DNA of 9,253 nucleotides from Rhodobiaceae bacterium (lineage in GTDB: Bacteria > Pseudomonadota > Alphaproteobacteria > Micropepsales > Micropepsaceae), in contig VFKO01000279.1 in assembly GCA_009885515.1 (NCBI GenBank), positions 1 through 9,253 of the forward strand, given 5' to 3'. This document shows, piece after piece, positions 6,067 through 9,253 of this stretch. A program made the position numbers and the translations under genes. The notes beneath the pieces were generated by a model. It made no database searches. It was not told where the DNA came from and worked only from the letters and a program-made list of their open reading frames with translations. How positions within the stretch are numbered: position 1 is the first letter of the stretch; each line of letters opens with the position of its first letter.

Positions 6067-8523
6067 ATGAAACAAATCCTGCTCGCGACATGCATCACAC
6101 TGGCATTTGCTTTCGGCCTGGCTTCGCTTTGGCTGATTGTAACAGCCCTTTGGCTAAAGGGTTCACTGCCAGTTCTCTCCGGTGAAATCCAGGTGCAAGG
6201 TAGCGACGCGCCCATTCGCATTGTGCGAGACATCGACGGCATTCCGCACATCTACGCCAAGAGCAGGGACGACGCACTGTTCGGCCTGGGGTTCGTACAT
6301 GGTCAGGACCGTCTGTGGCAGATGGATTTTCAGCGCCGCACCGTTCAGGGCCGCCTCAGCGAGATCGCCGGATCAACCACTCTGGTCGCCGATATCTATT
6401 TGCGTACGTTGGGTCTCTACCGCGCCGCTCAACAGTCGCTCCAGCATCTGTCACCCCAGGCGCTTCGGGCGTTTGAGCACTATGCAGCCGGTGTCAATGC
6501 GGCACGCCCAAAAAACGGCAAACCCCTGCCACCTGAATTTTTCATGCTCGGTGTCAACCCTGAACCCTGGACCGCAGAAGATTCCATCGCCGTCCTAAAA
6601 GGGATCGCGGTGCAATTGTCGGCCAACGCCTTCCAGGAAATATTCAGGCTTCAACTGCTGAAAGTGCTTTCTGCCGAAAAAGCCGCTGCGTTCAATCCGC
6701 CACTTCCTCCAGAGGTCATAGAAGCCTATCGCCGCTACGCACCCAAGGACCCGGCAAAATTCGCAGCAGCCGTAGACGCGTTGTCAGAACTGGCCCCAGT
6801 CCTCGAAACGTCGGGCGCATCGAACAATTGGGTTGTTGGAGGGGCACAAACATCCAGTGGCAAACCGATGTTGGCGAACGACCCGCATTTGCCATTGACC
6901 GTTCCCGCATTCTGGTACCTCGCCCATTTGCAATGGCCGGGAGGCGAAGCGATCGGCGGCACGGTTCCCGGCATTCCAGCCATCGTCGCCGGCCGCACAG
7001 CAAAAGTCGCATGGGGACTGACCACCACGGGCGCCGACACCCAGGATCTCTTCTGGGAAAAAGTCGATCCGGACAATGCAAACTATTACCTCACGCCAGG
7101 CGGCTCCAAGCCCTTCGAAATCAGACTGGAAACAATCCGCGTCAGGTTTGGCGCTGCCAAAACCATCCGCATTCGCAGTACGCGCCATGGCCCGGTACTG
7201 CCAACCGACGAACCAAGACTGCAGGCCCTTGTTCCCGAAGGTTTTGCGCTCGCCCTCAGCTGGCCAGCACTTGATGCCGATGATCGGACTGGCGAAGCAG
7301 CGTTACGAATTTTCACAGCTCAAGCTGCTGATCGCACAACGATCGAACGTGCGTTCGAACCCTATCGCGCGCCAATCCAAAGCTTTGTTTATGCAGGCGG
7401 CGACGGCCACATTGGATTGATCCTGCCCGGTAAAATTCCTCTACGCAATGTGCAAAACCGGATTGCCGGACTGCTGCCAGGCGACGGCCCCGATCCGAAA
7501 TACGACTGGCAGGGGTACATTCCAGACAGCGACAGGCCAATGTGGACGGGCGGCGCCCAGGACACCTTCATCACCGCCAACAACAATGTCGTTCCTCCGG
7601 GCTACAAGCCGATGATCGCGCGGGATTTTGACCATGAGCATCGTGCGCGCCGAATCAAAGCGCTGCTGAACAACCCCGGCAAGCCGCACACAGTGACCAG
7701 CTTCAAGTCCATTCAGCTTGACAACGGTGAGCAATTTGCAATGGACGTTTTGCCATTGATGCTCGTTCAGACCAAGCCGGTTGGCCTTCAAGAGCGGCAT
7801 GCAATTACACTTTTACGCGCCTGGGACATGCACATGAATCCCAGGCGTAGCGAACCCTTGATTTTTGCCGCTTGGACGCGGGCCTTCGCCAAAGCGCTGT
7901 ACGCGGATGAGTTGGGAGAACTCTTTGAACGCGTCTGGACGGATCGGCCGGATTTCATCACATCAGTACTGAACGGTACACCGCAGGCTGCAGCGTTTTG
8001 CGACAATATTCTCACAGCCGGCACGAATGAGGACTGCTCCGTCATCCTCAACAAAAGCCTGACAGAAGCCTTGGCGTATCTCACTGACCACTATGGGAAT
8101 AGCATGACAGCATGGCGATGGGGAGAGGCTCATCAAGCCACATTTTCGCACACTCCCTTTGGATTCATTCCGGTACTGGGTCAGATCTTTGGATTGCGCG
8201 AAGCGGTGGGAGGCGGCAACGCCGTGATCCAGCGGGCGGCCTATCGCTTTTCAAATCGGGAACCCTTTGCCGCAGTTCATGGCAGTGGTTATCGCGCTAT
8301 CTATGATCTGGGAGCACCGGACACTTCTATATTCATGATTTCAACCGGACAAAGCGGAAATCTCTACTCGCCATTCTACGCCGATCTCGCGCCGCGCTGG
8401 GCACGCGGAGAGTATTTGACGATGACAACCAATACAGAAGATATCAAAAGACGCACGATGGCAACGCTTGAGCTTATACCAGAGATTAGGACAATTCCCG
8501 ATAGCCACCCCGATAGAAAATAA
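6067..8523 (+). CDS. Penicillin-acylase-family Ntn hydrolase, membrane-anchored
   Basis: This 818-aa member of the penicillin amidase (peptidase S45) family is made as one chain that self-cleaves into alpha and beta subunits and hydrolyses amide bonds of acylated substrates. Residues about 4-30 are a hydrophobic signal/anchor segment after a single Lys, so it should act in the periplasm. The alpha part includes RDIDGIPHIYAKSRDDALFGLG and FVHGQDRLWQMDFQRR (54-91). The beta-subunit nucleophile is S252 in GASNNWVVGG (250-259), so cleavage would fall between A251 and S252. Downstream are NDPHLPL (271-277), the oxyanion/catalytic Asn region TANNN (503-507), the Arg-rich HEHRARRI (523-530), and the C-terminal TGQSGNLYSPFYADLAPRW hallmark (760-778). 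The length fits the family. The substrate is not evident; relatives act on beta-lactams, acyl-homoserine lactones or other N-acyl compounds. Its 3' end overlaps the convergent flavin reductase gene. Confidence 0.92.
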   Translation: MKQILLATCITLAFAFGLASLWLIVTALWLKGSLPVLSGEIQVQGSDAPIRIVRDIDGIPHIYAKSRDDALFGLGFVHGQDRLWQMDFQRRTVQGRLSEIAGSTTLVADIYLRTLGLYRAAQQSLQHLSPQALRAFEHYAAGVNAARPKNGKPLPPEFFMLGVNPEPWTAEDSIAVLKGIAVQLSANAFQEIFRLQLLKVLSAEKAAAFNPPLPPEVIEAYRRYAPKDPAKFAAAVDALSELAPVLETSGASNNWVVGGAQTSSGKPMLANDPHLPLTVPAFWYLAHLQWPGGEAIGGTVPGIPAIVAGRTAKVAWGLTTTGADTQDLFWEKVDPDNANYYLTPGGSKPFEIRLETIRVRFGAAKTIRIRSTRHGPVLPTDEPRLQALVPEGFALALSWPALDADDRTGEAALRIFTAQAADRTTIERAFEPYRAPIQSFVYAGGDGHIGLILPGKIPLRNVQNRIAGLLPGDGPDPKYDWQGYIPDSDRPMWTGGAQDTFITANNNVVPPGYKPMIARDFDHEHRARRIKALLNNPGKPHTVTSFKSIQLDNGEQFAMDVLPLMLVQTKPVGLQERHAITLLRAWDMHMNPRRSEPLIFAAWTRAFAKALYADELGELFERVWTDRPDFITSVLNGTPQAAAFCDNILTAGTNEDCSVILNKSLTEALAYLTDHYGNSMTAWRWGEAHQATFSHTPFGFIPVLGQIFGLREAVGGGNAVIQRAAYRFSNREPFAAVHGSGYRAIYDLGAPDTSIFMISTGQSGNLYSPFYADLAPRWARGEYLTMTTNTEDIKRRTMATLELIPEIRTIPDSHPDRK

Positions 8524-8962
8524 GCGGGTCGCTGCTGATTGAATTTCCATAGTCCAACACGCGCCCGACGAAAATGACATGATCGCCCCCGTCATGTCGC
8601 TGCTCACTCTGGCACTCGAAAGTTGCTATGGCATTGCGGAGCAAGGGGACACTGTGCACGCCATCACGCAACGCTTCGCCGGAAAGATCGAATGCACCTT
8701 TGCGCGACAATCTTTGCGAGAGATTACGCTCGGCCGAACCCAGCACATTCACCGCGAAATACTCAGCCTTCATGAATACTGCAAAGCGATCTGACCTCCG
8801 GTCGAGGCTCCACAAAATCAACGGTGGCTCCAGCGATACGGATGCAAAGGAATTGACGGTCAACCCGACAGGTTCCCCTGCGTCTCCGCGCACGGAAATG
8901 ACTGCAACACCTGTTGCAAAATGACCCAATGCATCGCGAAATCCGCGGGAATTCAACTTCAT
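8486..8962 (-). CDS. Flavin reductase family protein (FMN-binding split barrel)
   Basis: This 158-aa protein is of the flavin reductase-like family (HpaC, RutF, NtaB and similar). Such proteins reduce FMN or FAD with NAD(P)H, usually to feed a two-component monooxygenase. Visible signatures are FRDALGHFATGVAVIS (8-23), the flavin-phosphate region GLTVNSFASVSLEPPLILWSL (33-53), NVLG (72-75), GDHVIFVGRV (126-135) and the C-terminal PLIFYRGGYREL (146-157). The length is full for the family. The start at 8962 gives the typical N-terminus and has AGGA 8 nt upstream. No partner monooxygenase gene lies in the window, so which oxygenase it serves, if any, is unknown. Its last dozen codons lie on the opposite strand of the acylase gene's end (38-bp overlap). 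It is divergent from motB across 144 bp. Confidence 0.9.
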   Translation of the reverse strand: MKLNSRGFRDALGHFATGVAVISVRGDAGEPVGLTVNSFASVSLEPPLILWSLDRRSDRFAVFMKAEYFAVNVLGSAERNLSQRLSRKGAFDLSGEALRDGVHSVPLLRNAIATFECQSEQRHDGGDHVIFVGRVLDYGNSISSDPLIFYRGGYRELS

Positions 8963-9106
8963 GCGCCTATTCCTAAAACAGTCAAGCCCACATTAACAGC
9001 TCGTCAGACAATATGACCGCGAAAATGACGTAACGGCGCGCACATACAAACACAAGACCGCATATGCGGCAGCGCCAGTGGCAATGTATGGAAGGGGTCT
9101 GGCACA
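8963..9106. other. Divergent intergenic region between flavin reductase and motB
   Basis: This 144-bp region must serve both divergent genes. It contains the flavin reductase ribosome-binding site (AGGA, 8971-8974 on the minus strand), the motB ribosome-binding site (GGAAGGGG, 9090-9097) and a 12-bp palindrome at 9058-9069. I find no convincing -35/-10, sigma-28 or sigma-54 promoter by eye. Confidence 0.5.
9058..9069. promoter_or_regulatory. 12-bp perfect palindrome CCGCATATGCGG upstream of motB
   Basis: A perfect 12-bp palindrome, CCGCATATGCGG, lies 37 bp before the motB ATG and about 20 bp before its ribosome-binding site. Flanking bases do not extend the symmetry. It could be an operator for a dimeric regulator of motB, but a 12-bp palindrome can also occur by chance and I cannot name a protein that binds it. 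Confidence 0.25.
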
Positions 9107-9253
9107 ATGTCAGGAAATGAACGGCCAATAATTGTTAAAAAAATCAAGAAGGCTGGCCATGCCCATCACGGAGGTGCATGGAAAGTTGCCTACGCCGATT
9201 TCGTGACCGCGATGATGGCGTTCTTCTTGTTGATGTGGCTGATCAACACCACA
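9107..9253 (+). CDS. motB: Flagellar motor protein MotB, N-terminal part (runs off the window)
   Basis: Forty-nine codons from ATG 9107 to the window end are open and encode the N-terminus of the flagellar stator protein MotB. MotB pairs with MotA in the inner membrane, conducts protons and anchors the stator to peptidoglycan through a C-terminal OmpA-like domain not in view. A basic, His-rich cytoplasmic head (residues 1-26, with KKIKKAGHAHHGG) precedes the transmembrane helix VAYADFVTAMMAFFLLMWLI (27-46). D31, in the YADFVTAMMAFF signature, is the proton-accepting aspartate. The start has GGAAGGGG 9 nt upstream. No motA precedes it; the upstream neighbour is divergent, so motB starts its own transcript, as in rhizobial flagellar clusters where motB-motC is separate from motA. 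Confidence 0.93.
   Translation, partial: MSGNERPIIVKKIKKAGHAHHGGAWKVAYADFVTAMMAFFLLMWLINTT

Noticed and set aside
9100..9115. A TGGCAC element resembling the -24 box of a sigma-54 promoter before motB
   Set aside because: The -12 position reads CAGG instead of TTGC, and the element would overlap the motB start codon.

Overview
This is an ordinary chromosomal stretch of an alphaproteobacterium, most likely in the Hyphomicrobiales (Rhizobiales). Four observations point there: an LdtR-like MarR regulator, a magnesium-type HemB, a complete mitochondrial-like valine-degradation cassette, and a motB that starts its own transcript with no motA in front of it. The placement is inference. The DNA is moderately GC-rich and nearly fully coding. 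I see no mobile element, CRISPR array, tRNA or rRNA.

Layout, left to right. (1) Positions 1-479, minus strand: the 5' part of a MarR-family regulator gene that runs off the left edge. (2) Positions 586-4085, minus strand: a tight four-gene operon, transcribed right to left. It encodes an isobutyryl-CoA dehydrogenase-type acyl-CoA dehydrogenase, a small four-helix membrane protein of unknown function, 3-hydroxyisobutyryl-CoA hydrolase and 3-hydroxyisobutyrate dehydrogenase. A good -35/-10 promoter lies just upstream of it. (3) Positions 4157-5164, plus strand: hemB, divergent from that operon across 71 bp. (4) Positions 5156-6010, minus strand: a second beta-hydroxyacid dehydrogenase, convergent with hemB and overlapping its 3' end by 9 bp. 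(5) Positions 6067-8523, plus strand: a membrane-anchored penicillin-acylase-family Ntn hydrolase. (6) Positions 8486-8962, minus strand: a small flavin reductase whose 3' end overlaps the acylase gene by 38 bp. (7) Positions 9107 to the right edge, plus strand: the start of motB.

Working together: the three enzymes of block 2 carry out consecutive steps of valine breakdown (isobutyryl-CoA to methacrylyl-CoA; 3-hydroxyisobutyryl-CoA to free 3-hydroxyisobutyrate; then to methylmalonate semialdehyde). The enoyl-CoA hydratase between the first two, the branched-chain keto-acid dehydrogenase and the semialdehyde dehydrogenase are not in this window. The other genes are individually recognisable and show no obvious common pathway.

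I did not find a convincing undescribed system. The most curious items are the membrane protein translationally coupled into the valine operon, the 38-bp convergent overlap that carries conserved residues, and the acylase and second dehydrogenase of unknown substrate.
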